Source: Martensiomyces pterosporus (taxonomy: Eukaryota; Kickxellomycota; Kickxellomycetes; Kickxellales; Kickxellaceae). Taken from it: 64,000 nt of DNA. Location: assembly GCA_025201845.1 (NCBI GenBank), contig MU603942.1:53785-117784 (forward strand). The letters are read 5' to 3'. Positions 30,828 to 44,000 of this stretch are shown in pieces. The notes under the pieces are model-generated. The model saw only the letters and a list, made by a program, of their open reading frames with translations, was not told the origin of the DNA and did not search any database. Within the stretch, counting starts at the first letter, position 1; every line of letters starts with the position of its first letter. The translations under genes were made by a program, and so were the position numbers.

Positions 30828-33800
30828 CTTTTTTCTCTCATAGTTTTTCATGTCCTATCCTCAGCTACAACCATAAATCGCATATCACTCAATTTATATG
30901 CTAATTCGGTCGCCGGAGAACCTGGCAGTATAGGGGACATGTGCTGCTGGCACTTGGAGTTTCATGGCCAGCCACACAAACACGCTTCCGCACCTACACA
31001 GCGCAAAGGTAGAAGGCGGCTTAAGGGAGTTCGATCCCCCAGCAGGTGGAACATATTTTCGTCAAGGAGCAGCGGAGGCCAATGTCCAACTCTTGTTCCG
31101 CCAAACTACGCTCCCTGGGCGTTGTTTACTGTTTTCTTCATGGCTCCAATTACCTGTTTTTCTGACGGAGGAAGGTGTTATCTCATATCAGCACATCTAC
31201 ATCATTTGACCTCTGCGAGGCATCCCTCCTCTCCCCACTCTCGCCTGCATGCTTTGAGGGCTACATATGAGAATATGCAGCATGACCGCAAGCTGATATG
31301 ACGAATAAAGTGGTCTGTGAATGAAGTAAAGAGTGCATGTCAAGCTGTACAGCGAAAGTGGGGGCTGCAGTCATGAGACATGGTCCACCTCTTTTGCACT
31401 TGCCATTTTACATGCTTGCATATCTAGACGCCATTTATTGCGTGCGCCTTTAAAGGGGAGGGGAATGAGGAGGATGCAGCGTAAGGGGAAGGGTGTGATG
31501 CAGGCGGCATTCTAAAACAAGACAGCGACGCGGTGTATATGTGCAAAGGACACGAGACACTTGTTCATGTGTGCGCCGCGCATGAGGACACATTTGTTGG
31601 GCATACACAAACACAGAACACATACACCGAAGACACCCATTTCCGTCTCGGGCATTGCTCAGGCAGCTTGTCGTGTGGCCAATAAACGAACTATTAATGC
31701 TGTGCTTCATCCATTATCTTTCTGTGTCGCTAGCATGTCCGTTTTGACTGAATCCATTGTATTTGTGGATACGGACAGGATGATGGGTGATTGTTGCTGC
31801 TGCTTCTGTGATGCTGCACATTGCATTGCCAAGCAAAAAACCCGCTGCAGACCGGGTGATACTTTGCACGCATGCCATACGTCAACAAAAATCCCAATTT
31901 ATGCACATGCGTGGAGCAGAACGTGCCTGCGCAGAGAAAAAAGAGGCAGCTGCGATGTTGCGCGATTAGAGGCATGAATGAGCAGCGCTGTGCAAATGTA
32001 CGCTGGTCAGTTGAGTGCTTGCTTCTCCGTTGTGGACATCTGATATATGACTTTGCACACCCGCATATGCGCTTGTTTTCAATTGCGTCTATCCCGTGCT
32101 GTTATCCATACATACATGCACATCGCAATATGGCCAATTGTGTGTGCTTGCTGCCGCAGAGCCCAGACCTGCTCGCTGCTACCGTCAACTGCCTCGAGTT
32201 TGTCTCTTCTCTTTGCAAACCGAGGCAAGACCGTGCGGAGCTGTCCGCCAGCTGGCCACCTAGGCCTATTAGATGTGCGTTCATGCATTGCGTGCATCAC
32301 GAGCACCTGCCATGTTTCTCTCCTATTCACGGCACACAAGCGACAAATGCAGGATTGCTTTCCTCGTTGTGGCGAGTGGAGCTGATGGCGAGCCACGATT
32401 CAGAGATAGCTCGCCATCGCTGCTTTGGAACCCAGACGAAAGCCAGGCGAGGATCAAGGGAGGCCCCGAGTGGATTCGCATTTTTGGTTGGCGTAGAAGG
32501 CGAAATCAGAAGATGCCTATTCTGGAAAATATCCTATCGTGCATTCGGCCTTTGTGAGGCTGACGGCAGATACTTCCTTGGTTGTAGCCGTCGCCGCTAT
32601 ACACAGGCGTCTTCGGAACAGACAGGCGAAAAACACGGACAGAGCTGAGCAGGAAAAGGCTGGTGATTAGAGTGCGATCTGCGGCACTCCCCCTCGCCCA
32701 CCTTGTGCATTTGACAGGCAATCGCCGATGGCAGGAGGAGCAGAAAGACCAAGGCTGGCTGATCGTTGGATTCGCATTGATGGGAAGAGAGGATGGGAAG
32801 TGCCTTGGTGGCTCCGCGCGCGGCTGCCGCAAGGCAATGGGACGGGAGCAGCAGTCACTGTGCCGCATGCATCTTGCTTGTTTGCTTTGAGGCGGTTTGC
32901 TGTGGAGACATTCAAGCAAGCAGAGCAAGCAAGTCTCTGTTGTCGCTTTGCAGGACCACTGGCCTGCTGCCGCGCAAACCCAGCCGCCCCTGCCTTCTGC
33001 CATGCATTTGCATTGCTGCTGCTCGCCCCAACAGAAAGACCGCAGATGAGCTGCCAGCATTTTTACATAGGTCGGCGCAGTGGCATTTGCGCAGCTCGTT
33101 CTGATCTACGTAAACACAGGGGCGCGGACAATACGACGCGAGCCAAAGTCTATTTTTGACATGCACTATCCTCTGCACTTCAGACTGATCTGCAGCGCTC
33201 ACCGACAACAAGAGCGCACACTCTTTCTCGGCGGGCAGGAGCAGGACTCATGTTCACACTACACAGCAGCGACCGCAATCCTGCTGCTTTCCTGCTGTCC
33301 CAGCGAGCGGTGCTGACTGGGGTGTTTTCGCTGAGTTTGAAATCTCAGGCGCCCAAGAGCGAGGAAGGGAAACCGGCGCACTCGTCCCAGTGACACTCGG
33401 AAATGAGATGTGAACAAAGGGCAGGCGAGGACAATGCGCATGCATTTTGCACAAGCGCCGCATATCGGAGTGCGGGGAGGCATGGTTCATGTGCCTAGAG
33501 GACCATGCTGAGTTGCATGGCAGAGCAGGGTTGCAAGGCAGCAGCTCTCCGCCGCTCTCTGCCGCCCCTTGGCCAGCAGCTGTGCCCCCACATTAATCGT
33601 CGTTGCAGAAGACGAGCGCCGCTGTTGCCACGTCAAAATAGAAAACAAGGCCAGGGAGATCGACGGCTGTTTTCTAAGGCGGTCATCGGGCAGGTTTGAT
33701 TTCTGTTCACAAATCCCCTCCGCGCCCCCACATTGCCTCCACGTGACCCGGTGCCCAAAAATAACCCACTGCGCCGATTCGTCTTCGGCGCTCTTTGGGA

Positions 33801-34840
33801 GAAGAGGCAGCATGCCCCAAGTCCACCCACACACAGGCAGGCACGCAGACACGCACACAGACGCGTTCCATGGAAGGGGCAGCCCGCCCTGCCGAAGCAG
33901 GAATATGGATGACATCAAAACCCCCCGTCCAGCCACCCTGTAAATGGCGTCAGTCAAACAACGATGGCTGCATTGCCCTCTGCGGCGGGTGTGGATAAAA
34001 GATAAGCCCAACAAATGCCAAGTGCGCACAGTAGCCAGCACCATTCGCTGCCTCGCTTCGTGATTGACGCGGAGCGATAGCAAGAAATGCTCTGGACTGG
34101 AATTACTTGCCACCGCCGCGCCATCATCGCCACCATCGGCAGCAGCGGCAGCAGCGCCATTTTTTTGTTTCTGGTTGGCCGATAAACGCAGCGTGGCTCA
34201 GAGCAGGCAGGATGGCGGCGTGCACTGGGCAATTGGCGGCACTGGGCAATTGGCGGCACTGGAAGACGCGAGCATGGCAAGGGCTGCCGACGCAGCAGCA
34301 GGGGAGACTGGGGGAGCGTCCGGGAAAAAAACAAGCTACAGCAGCAGGCGTGCTATTCGCTCTCCCATCTAAGAGGAGAGGAGAGAGGGAGTGTGCACGA
34401 GGGGTGCGTTGATTACACCCCCTCCCCTCCCTCCTTTGGCCACACACCTGCTTCTCATCCGTCCTGATCCGTCAGCAGCAGCAGCGGCGGTGACCAAAAC
34501 AGCAGCAGCGGAGCAAGCAGCTTCTCCCTCCCCCGTCTCACGGTCTCCCGCGGTTGCTTTTCAAGACGCGCAACGGTCATCTGACATGGGTGATGGAGGG
34601 AGGAGCTGGTGCATTAATGGGCAAGGAGGAGCAAAGGTTAATGCTCGCCTGCGGTGTGCTTTTTAATTGCCCTTGTGGCGCGTAATGCCACGGCGAGGCA
34701 CAGGTGAGCGAGCGAATGGCTGAGGTGGAGGGAGGAGCAGCTAGGGACAGGGAGGGATGGGCGGATAGACGCTCACAGCGAGGGGGAGTGAGAAAAATAC
34801 ATGATCCCTCCTTCCTTGCGCTGTCCCCCCTCAGATGGGC
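30828..34840. other. 4-kb non-coding stretch
   Basis: There are no frames with recognisable domains; the longest (258 codons near 31872) has no coherent composition. AATAAA-like sequences near 31300 and 31680 could mark transcript ends. A 17-bp tandem repeat lies at 34222. The GC-rich distal part is probably the promoter region of the tiny zinc-finger gene at 34993. Confidence 0.45.
34222..34262. repeat. 17-bp tandem repeat, 2.4 copies
   Basis: GCACTGGGCAATTGGCG occurs twice in perfect tandem and a third time in part. Each copy contains a CAATTG palindrome, so it may act as repeated protein-binding sites; that is inference. Confidence 0.9.
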
Positions 34841-34848
34841 TATAAAAG
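34841..34848 (+). promoter_or_regulatory. TATA box (TATAAAAG) of the 51-aa zinc-finger gene
   Basis: A consensus TATAAAAG sits 152 nt before the ATG at 34993, with a pyrimidine-rich leader between them. It is the same octamer as at 4065 before the Ecl1-like gene. Confidence 0.6.
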
Positions 34849-34992
34849 GGATTGACTCTGTTCGCCCGTGGGCCTTCTTCGCCCTGCCACTCCTCATCCA
34901 CCCTTGTATCCACAGCAAATACCCCGCAAACAGCCACACTCGTCCTTTCCAGCCTTTCGCCCTCCGCGCACCTTCTTGCTCTGTTAACCATA

Positions 34993-35148
34993 ATGGCTTG
35001 CAACCACGCTACCACTTCCGCGCAGTCTACCTGCCACGCCGCGCCCAGGACACACAAGTGCCAGCTGCTCTGCCCCTACTGCCTTGAGGATTTTTACTTC
35101 GTCTCTGATCTAACGGAGCACAAGCAGAGCTGCCCCAAGAAGCCATGA
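34993..35148 (+). CDS. 51-aa single zinc-finger (C2HC) microprotein
   Basis: The ATG (context AACCATAATGG) opens a 51-aa frame. The N-terminus (MACNHATTSAQSTCHAA) is Cys/His/Thr-rich, and the core has C-x2-C-x12-H-x3-C (CPYCLEDF...EHKQSC), the spacing of a classical zinc finger with the last His replaced by Cys. The frame ends KKP. Codons favour C/G third bases like the longer genes here. A TATA box lies at 34841. A lone finger rarely binds DNA specifically, so it may act through protein contacts or RNA. Two other one-finger frames in this window share the x12 spacing (35727 and 51010). I know no named family; it could also be one exon of a longer gene. Confidence 0.55.
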   Translation: MACNHATTSAQSTCHAAPRTHKCQLLCPYCLEDFYFVSDLTEHKQSCPKKP

Positions 35149-35726
35149 TCCAAGAGGCCCTGGCTCGAATCCTGCTTCCTTCCATCAGTCGCCCAGCAGC
35201 AAGTCGTCGCACCCGCATTTGCAAGCAGTACCTCACTCCACGATGTACCTTCAACACACTCCCATCTTCCCCTGGCACTTGCTGTTAATAGTACTCCTCC
35301 CCCTCCTCTCCGCCGCCATCATCTTAGAGCATCCCCACCCAGCCGACACTGTTTTTCGCATACCCAGTCTTTTTTATTTTTAGCTTTCTGATATTATTAG
35401 CATGTCTACTTCATGGTATCACCATCAATCATATATTAAAAATCTTATTTGGCGATTAACCCGCCTGAAATCAAGAATCAGTATCCTCGGTCCATGTTGA
35501 ATGTCTTGGAGCTAGAGCGCGGCAGTTTGGGCCACGCTGCAGTCAGACATACATGCCGATATACGCGAGGATAAGGAAATATATTACATTGATGCTTTGG
35601 GCTAAGCTTGGCTAGAGCGAACCGATTAGATATAAAACAGCAGCAAGCAGGTATCAGTCATGGAGAGCAGGGTGAGTTTTGGTCTTTTCCTTTCTTGGAG
35701 CTGCGCGCTTATCGCCGCCAAAAGGA
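35149..35726. other. Convergent intergenic stretch between two microprotein genes
   Basis: About 580 bp between the stop of the plus-strand 51-aa gene and the stop of the minus-strand 43-aa gene. It is AT-rich near 35370-35460, consistent with 3' ends of both transcripts. No coding frame is seen. Confidence 0.5.
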
Positions 35727-35858
35727 TCAGTTCTTAGGCGCGTGTTTGCCGCCGTGAGCCAGATACTGGTCGTAATCGTCAAACTCAACGGCGCATACGA
35801 CGCATGTGTACGCAGACCTGCGCACGAGCAAGCCTGTTTCGTCGGTAATCGCACTCAT
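35727..35858 (-). CDS. 43-aa single C2H2 zinc-finger microprotein
   Basis: The ATG at 35858 opens a 43-aa frame whose second half is a textbook C2H2 finger: C-x2-C-x12-H-x3-H (CVVCAVEFDDYDQYLAHGGKH), with aromatic and hydrophobic core positions (Phe, Tyr, Leu) in place, ending APKN. The 18 residues before it (SAITDETGLLVRRS) have no clear feature. The same frame stays open upstream to about 36236 without ATG-led conservation, so a 5' exon or longer form is possible. An ATATAAA element on this strand lies at about 36064-36070. It converges with the 51-aa zinc-finger gene. Confidence 0.5.
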   Translation of the reverse strand: MSAITDETGLLVRRSAYTCVVCAVEFDDYDQYLAHGGKHAPKN

Positions 35859-38800
35859 CCAGTCCGAGGCAAACTCAAGCAAGGCAGCCAGCAAATGGTG
35901 TGTGCGTGTATGCAGCCGGGAAAAGGAGGCGTCTGCAATGGCCCAGCAGTTGCGAATGTGAGCGCGCGTGCCCCTGCAATTGCGAGTTTTGGTGCTATCT
36001 ACCTTCGCTTGGCGAGTGTGAATAAAAGGTCTTTCTGCCTTGATATAGCCACAGTCACGTGTGTTTATATTCCACACAAAAAAAGACAGCGACAATAGAG
36101 TCAATATATGTACGTTGGGAAACAAAGGCGACACCGGAGTTTGCCCTGGTAGCAGTGGTCGTTTGAGGGAAGTGGAGGACGAGGGCGAGGGCCGAGAAGA
36201 AAAGTAATTCAGAAATGGTACAAAGCTCTCTAACAAGCTTACTTTTTGTGTTCAGAGGGGGTGTGGAATTGAATTGTGCAGCTTTTTATTCAACTTTTTA
36301 GACTCGAGCAACGAGGTAGTGTAGTGGTTTGGAATGCCAATGATCATGCCAATTTTGGAATGCGGGCACAGCAGAGATGCTTTGCAGCAACAGGTCGACA
36401 GAATGGAGATAGGAGAGGAGAGGAGAGGAGAGGAGAGGAGAGGATGCCAGGGGCTCGCCCAGCGGGTTGATCTGGTATTGCACCCGTACCAATTCTGGCG
36501 TTCTTGCCCAGAGCGCAATTCAATGAGAGGAGAGTGGGAGGGTAGCTGGTGATTAGGCGGGGCGATCGCTACAAGTATGCTAATGTGGGGAGGATAAGCA
36601 GAAGGGGGGATGTAAGGATGTCTCTTTACAAATAGTGTGCGGGTGACTGCAAGTAACCCTTGTAACAGCTGGGGCGAAGGTTATGAGGGCGGTGGTGCAG
36701 GGGCTCGGGGAAATGGAGTTGGGCAAATGCAGGAGGGGGAGTGAGAGTAATTTTGGAGGGTGCGGTGCAAAGAGAGGACCCGGGGGATGAGAAGGGGACA
36801 GTGATCGAAGAAAAGAGCGATGCTGTGCTGCTACAAGTCGAAAATAATGAGAACGAAATAAGAGAAAGGCAGCATGCTCTGGGAGCGAGTCTTTATTTAT
36901 ATCCACTTCTGGCAGCCAGAGCTTGTCTGTCCTACCACCAGCCATTGTAATATAACCCCTTGCCATTTTCTCATCGAAATTAATAAACAAAATAAAAATA
37001 AAGACCCCTGTACGCTGCGCGCGCGATAGAGCGAAGAGGGAGATGGGCAGCAACCACCAGATAATACACGGCGATGTACAATGTTACATGCTGAGTCGCA
37101 GCAGGAACACAAGCAGCAGGAGATGGCGGTAGTAGCGGGAGGCTGTGCAAGCGAAGGAGAGGGGCTGTACGAAGGATTGCTGAGGACCTGCCCCTCCTCC
37201 CTGTTTTCATCCCCCCCTCTCGCCTCCACCCCCTTCGCCCTTGCCAGAGTGTTCTTGCTGAATCAGCTTGTTTGCCTGTGGATTCTCAGTGCCACAGCAT
37301 TATGGCGGCCCAAAGCCCTCTTTGATCCTTGTGTTTATATTGCCTTTAGCATGTAGTATCCTTTATGCCAATGTCTTATTGTTATCTGTACGTGTGTTTC
37401 TGGCGGAGGGATGATGTACAATCCACTCATCCTCCACGCAAAAACCCGCACACACACTGCAATTCGCCCCCTGTAGTGTGAGCGGGAGAGGCAAAGCGCA
37501 TTGTTGCTTTCATTGTTAGCAAATGCAGCGCACCCATTTTTCGATGGAAACAAAGACGCCCTACATGCGCGCCTGTCCCTTACACTCGCACACACTCGCA
37601 CACACTCACTCGCACACACATGAATGCACATCCCCATACACCCCACACGCCCGCTTCCACTCAGCCATACATGCATACCTGAGCATATATATGTGCACAC
37701 ATACATTCCGGCCATTTGCGTGGCCTGTTTGCTTTTCTTTGTCGTCCACCCGCCCGCCTTGCATCGAGTGGGTTTTTCTTGTTTAGGTTGACGCAAGGGC
37801 ATTACGCGCCCAGACGATCGCTAATAGCCTTAACATAATCTAAAATAAGCCGATGTATGCCCACTCCCTGCCTGTGCATCCATTCGCTTGAGACGGGATT
37901 CTCCCTTGCAAATGAGGGATAGACAAAAGCACCGCTGTACGTATGCAATCAGGTTTGGAAATTGGGACGCTGCTGCTGTTGTCGCGTCTAAGAGATCCAC
38001 ACAGCAAGCGATCCACACGCAAGCACAAACAATAAAGGCCTGCAAAGGATGTAGAAATTGTATGAGCCGAATGTAGCTGACCGTCTAGCGTTGTTAACAG
38101 ATAATATCCCTTTGCACATAATAAATGAAATGTGTGCATAGAGCCTGTATTTCGCCTAAACAATCCCTATGCTGCCGAGTGCTAGCGCCACATGTGCAAC
38201 CGCTATGTAATACAGACCCGTTGCATCTACTAAGAACAATGGCCAGAGGGTGCGGGCGAGGAGGGAAAAACAGTGCACTGCCCTTGCAAAATATTTGCCT
38301 TCATGGCGGCTTCTAGATTTCCCCCGCTCAGGATCAGAGCATGAATATCCACCACAGCATTAATTCTTGAGCAGGTTTTACACGGGAGACTGTGGACATC
38401 CTCTCCTGCACGATGAATGCTGGTTGTCGAAAGAGCATGCACGCAAGCCAAGACGGAAATCTTATACATGTGTGTGTGCCTCTCCACTTGCCGCACATCG
38501 ACAAAAAGAAAGCACAGAATGCCAGAAACCACTAGGGATACACAGCAGGCGGATTGACCCTCTCAGCCCATATATAATGCTACATGCTGCTGATGTCTCT
38601 CTTGCTCTACACAGCATCCTCTTCGCTGTAGCCGGTGCTGTCCCCTCACGCTCGTCCCCCTTTGCGCATCCTAGTAATATATGCACAACACCAATATATC
38701 CTTTTTAGGAGAGAAGAGAGGGAGCCAAAAATGAGTGTGAATCGGCGATCCCTCTCTATAAATAACAGGCTTTCTTTCGAAGACAATGAGCGGGAATACC

Positions 38801-41021
38801 GTGCCCAAAAGGCATGGCCATCTTGCAAGCATCCATAGTGCGCAGGTGCTTCCTTAGCCCTAGCGCCGTGCTAACATCCAGCCGCACCGCGGCCTGCTTT
38901 GCGTACAACAAGCAGGCAGGGGCAAAGGCGCTCTGAGGTTTGTTACGGGTGGGAGAATGCCAGGTCAGAGATGGATAAAGTTGCATAGCGCAAGGAATCA
39001 GGCAATAGATGCCAGAAATGGCGAATGTCGTCTGCCTTCCCTTTCCGGCCGTCGAGTTGTCTCTGCTATAGACAAACACAGACACGCACATACATGCGGA
39101 TATGGACAGAACTTGGCTTTAAACGGCCCTGCCAGCACGTACAGCGCACATCACAATGGGTGCCGCTGCTTTTCAGTAGCGGTGAATCGGCCGAATGTGC
39201 GAGGCATTTGCATATAATAACACCTCGTATGCCACATCACAGTGTTGCATAGACCTTGTTGGCAATATTACACGCCATCACACATAGCCCCACAGGCCCA
39301 GGGAATAAAGTTGCCAGCAACAAGCCTTTGCAGCGCAAGCATACTACCCCAGCGCGTAGATGCAGCATGGCAACCTGGTTAAAGCGGACTGGTGGATATT
39401 AGCCAGAGATAAAGGCATCAAGAAGACCTATTGTGAGCACTTTGGCGAATTCACGATTGAACAGCGAGCACAGAAGCATATACCAGTACCAAAAAAAGCA
39501 GTAGCGTCCATGCTCACACCTCAAGGAAACAGAGGTGCCTGTAGCGAAGAATAATATCAGCCATGTTGCCAATCAATCTCTGCTACGCGTCTCTCTCCTC
39601 GCCCCACGCTTTGCTGTTCACGGGCGCGAAACGCCTGCCTCTTATTCGTTCGATCTATGCTGAAATAGCCGGGGTTTCCCGCTTTGTCCTCTCCGCCAGA
39701 CAAACACATTCACATCGCCTTTGTGTCGGGTAGGCAACATGCCAAAAATACACACATGTATAAATGAAGTGGTGTATATGAGGAGACGACAGGCAACGCG
39801 CTCGCCGTGCACTGTTTGTTGGTGTTTGTTGTTGTTATGCGAGAGACGGCGCAGCAAAACAAACAGCACAAACGGGTTTTGCTGATTTTATGTGCATCCG
39901 TGAATAATTCATAGATGCACCTGGCTTGCATATATTTTTCGGATACGACGCCATTATCCTAATTTCCCTCACATTGTCCTCTCGCCGCTCTCCGCCCTGC
40001 CTTCGCTGCTGCCACCCACACCTGGTAGCCAGCATATATGCCGACGTCCACCACTCACCCGCCCACTCATTCGCTCACTTGCTGCTGTTTCTCAGTGCGC
40101 TTAATGTTATAATGCTGCGGGGGAAAGCCATATGCCGTTATGCACACCACGCTGGACATGCACATTAGCGCTTGGTCATGCTATTACTATGCATCGAGCG
40201 AGATGCCGAGTTGGATAGGATGCGTGCATGGCACCACACACTCGTCCACCCCACTCCTTCGCTTGCTGCAACGTGTGCGTGCAAGTTCGCGCCGGATGTG
40301 CGGATGAGCTGAGTGCTGCCGTTTCGTAGCGAATGAATAGGCGTTTTACTAGCCCCAGCTTACACTCGAACTCAGTTCCGTACTTGTTCCTTGTGACTAT
40401 TCCCATCCACCTGCATTGCCGTGTTCGCATTCAGGCATACAGAAGAGAGTGGCTTTCTGCAAGACAGGGGGCCGGCCGATGAAGCAAAATGGCACCACAC
40501 CGACTAGAAGGAGCAGAGACAAGGAGTAGCGAAAGGAGAGGGCGAGTGGTCACGGCTGTACACCCAGCGCACCTTTGCTGAAGCACAGATGCGGCTGTGC
40601 ACCGCGTTAATTTGCAGCGTGCATTGCTTGCTGTCTCCTGCTCCTCGCTAACTGCCTGCTTTTCTCACTCGTCTTTCAGCAGGTTGCAGCAGAGACAACC
40701 CAGCTGCGGAGTGTGAGAGAGAAGGTGTTGTCAAAGACACAAGAGCAAGCCTCTGCCGGCACCTGAATGCATATCTGTCAGCAGCAGGCAAACAAGCATA
40801 ACAAGAATCGCCAAGTGCATATCCCATTGGCGCAGATGCACCAGCAATCTTGGCACAGGGCACAGCGAGCATGTCGCTGATATCGCCCAAGTGTTTTGTT
40901 CAGCAAGCATCGTAGCACAGCCACAGCAGCACCACGTCAAGAAAAAAAAAGGCACCAGTGCCTTGAAAGCAGTGTCTATTTTTCCAGCCCAGCTTGGCAC
41001 TAAAAGGCGCAAAAAAAAGCA
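35859..41021. other. 5.2-kb non-coding stretch
   Basis: The largest stretch without a credible gene in the window. It contains the AGGAG tandem repeat (36411), CA/TG-rich simple sequence (about 37580-37640) and many short frames with no domain. The end at 41021 is the 3' side of adenylyl cyclase. A long non-coding RNA or heterochromatic segment is possible but not shown. Confidence 0.45.
36411..36444. repeat. AGGAG pentanucleotide microsatellite, about 7 copies
   Basis: A perfect period-5 purine tract, read directly. Confidence 0.92.
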
Positions 41022-44000
41022 TTACTCAAACTGCCGTTCGATCCGACTGACGTACTCCTCCAGGGCATTGATGACGTGCTCCTTTGTCCACCTAAACTCG
41101 CCTCTGCCCCCAGCGAAGCCGCTGCTGCTACCAAGCCCGAAGCTGTCCTTGGCAACCTGCTCCAATGCCAGGTGAAGCGCGCCATCGCTAATAAGCTCTG
41201 CGTCAAACTTGCTATCATTGCGTGCATCAGCGCGCTCAATATCCTTCTCCGCAGCCTCAGCTTGCCGCTGCTGCTCGCGCGCCTCGAGAGCCTCAACCGC
41301 GCTCTCAACTTGCCTCACAAGCATAGCCAATATCGCCACCAGGTGCTGCTGCGACATGCCCTCAGACAGATACAAGGGAATGGGAGGTTCGTTCAGCGCC
41401 AGCGGGAGATGGTGCATTGTGGGCATAGATCCGTGCTCTGCTGCCATGTCTTGCACATGTGGCGACGATACTGCGCGTGGCAGCGACAGCGGTGGCCCTG
41501 GCGTCTGTGTGTGTCTCTGCAAAAGCGAAGCGTGGATTGGCACTGGGTGTGCTAATGGCGGAGAGGTCGATCTAGGCCGGGGGTCGTAGTGCGCTTTGCC
41601 TGGAGCTGCTGCAGATGTTGGCAGCTCTAGCGGTGTGGGGCATGTGGCGTACGACGCCCGTCTGGAGCTCACACCCGATCCAGCAGCAGAAGCAGTAGCC
41701 GCTACCGCTGCTAGCTGGCCCATAGCGTTCTCAGAGAGCTCCTCGATCGACGAGATGCTCCGACGCACGCTCTGCTGAGACACTCTGTTTGACGATGCCA
41801 TCTGCAAATTGGGCGACACTACTCGTGAGCTGCTCGAGCTGCCGCTGCCGCCATACAATTGCGATGGCTGCTGAGGCTGCGGCTGCTTTGGTGCTGGCTG
41901 TGGTGCCGGCTGTGGCTGTGAGGCCGTAACAGAAACTGTGGATGCCCTGTGGATGCGATAAGACGACAAGTCGTCCACCTGGTGCACAACAAAGTACTCG
42001 AACGACGGGAACACCGCGCCGACATCAGGCTCGACAGCAATGATATTCAGACGATAGCAGATCCGGTACAGCATCTCCAGGTGCACGAGATCGACCGCGA
42101 TTTGGATCGAAGACGACCTGCTGTTATGAGCAAGAGTAGTAGGTGCGGTCGCAGCCCTGTTGTGTGCCGTCATCATCATGGTGTCAAAGCTGCCTCTCGA
42201 TAGCCGGTGGCCTCCGGGCGTTCCAACCTGCCAGGGGTATGCAGCACCGGGCTGTCCCGCATAATACGCATACGACCCCTGTCTGGTCCACATGGACGAC
42301 ACGCCAGCGGCGCCCTGCATGTATGCATAGTATGGGGGCAAGTACAGCGATGGCCGCGGGCTGCCTGCTAACGACCCATTCTGCAACATCCTGCCCACAC
42401 GCTCCTTGGATCCGCGCCTCGACTGCGATGAGCCAAACATATCTGCTGCAGAGTACATGTCCCCCACATCCTCGCCAATGCTCTCCAGCTGGTCTGGTCC
42501 GCTAACGTAGTTTTGCAGCAGGGACACCGAGCGCCTGGCAATGGGCGCTGGAATAAAGGGCATGTCGCCAACATGCCTCAGCCGGCTGCGGATATCGCTG
42601 CCACCGGCGTTGGCGATCTCAGTAGCCAAATCACGCAAGTTGCGCCGCATCTGTGGCGTCATCTGCCGGCTGAACGACCCACGCGGCGACGACACTCCCG
42701 AGAGCGCATAGGGACTGGCTGCCTCAGAGAGCATCGGCTCTTCGTCAATCAAATTGTGCTGGCCCTGCCCGTTCGCTGCAAATTGTGGCAGGCTATCTGG
42801 CGAAGATAACACACGGCTGTTGCGGCTCTTGTTCGCTTTGCTACTCCTGCTGCTCGACTCTCTGGGTGTCCAATCCTGCTTCTTCCTTTGCTGCTGCTGC
42901 TGCTGCTTTTGCTTCATCTGCTGCTGCTGCTCTTCGCGCACCTGCATGTCGATACGACCGCGGAGTGCGGCAGGATAAATGAGCGACACAAACTCGGGCG
43001 ACTCCAATCCCTTGAGCTTGATCTCGCCTACTTGCAGAGCACACAGACCGAGCGTTTTCAGGGCCTGAACGTCGCGCGCCAAAGTGGGCTCGTCAATCAG
43101 CTGGCGCATGTCTGTGATTCCATTATGGTCGGCAGCCTCGAATATACCTAGTATTGCGTAGACCTCGTCCATCACATCCTGCGACACATAGACCTGCCCA
43201 CCATCAGCAGCGCCGCTGATACGTGCCGCGCGGTTCACCATAGGCCCAAAGTAGTCCATGCGGCGCGTAATTGGGTCCTCCTCAGACACGGGGCTGCCAA
43301 AGTGCACGCCCATACGCACACGCAGCCCACGGTATATCAGCTGTCGCCCATCGACTTCGCCGTGCGCACCCGCGTTAGAGTGGTGCTGGCCATTCGCTGC
43401 GCCATTCGCATCGTCATCATCAGGCCAGTACATCGGGCATCCGTGGGGCGAATCAATGATCTCCTGCGGCCAGTCTGCCGAGAGGAATGTCATTTGCACC
43501 GCCAAACACCAGTGCAGCGCACTGGCAACGGTGGGGAAGCTGACCATAAAGGCATCACCTTCAGTCTTCACTTCGTAGCCGCCAATGGACCGGAGCATCC
43601 GGCGCATCGTGCTATTGTGCACCTTGATAGCGCTGCGCATCGCAACAGGGTTGGTTTCCCACTGGATCGTCGAGTTCTTCACATCAGTAAACACCAGCGC
43701 AACCTCGCCAATAGGCGGAGGCACCTCGCGCTCCAGCCGAGCAAGGGTGGAGTCGCCTGGCCGCATGTTCACATCCCGATCCCTCTGCCTGCGCGTGCGT
43801 GGGGTCGATATTGACAAAAAGTCGTCAAACTCGTCTGCAATCTCATACGGGAGCATTTGCGGCGAAATTAGTGGGTTGCCTGGCTGGTGGGATCCTGCGA
43901 TTGGGTACACAGGCGGGATGCTCTTGCCATCGGGTCCCACGGGGTATGAGACGCTTGACCGGGTACCAGGAGCGCCAAACGTCCCTGCAATGGTGGTCGA

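Noticed and set aside
31028..31040. B-box-like GTTCGATCCCC
   Set aside because: No matching acceptor stem or A box at the right distance; the T stem has a mismatch.
31872..32648. 258-codon ATG-led frame on the plus strand
   Set aside because: Rich in Cys/His/Arg, with no domain or repeated structure; likely chance in a non-coding stretch.
36315..36330. tRNA A-box-like sequence (GGTAGTGTAGTGGTTT)
   Set aside because: No B box or closing acceptor and T stems in the next 80 bases.
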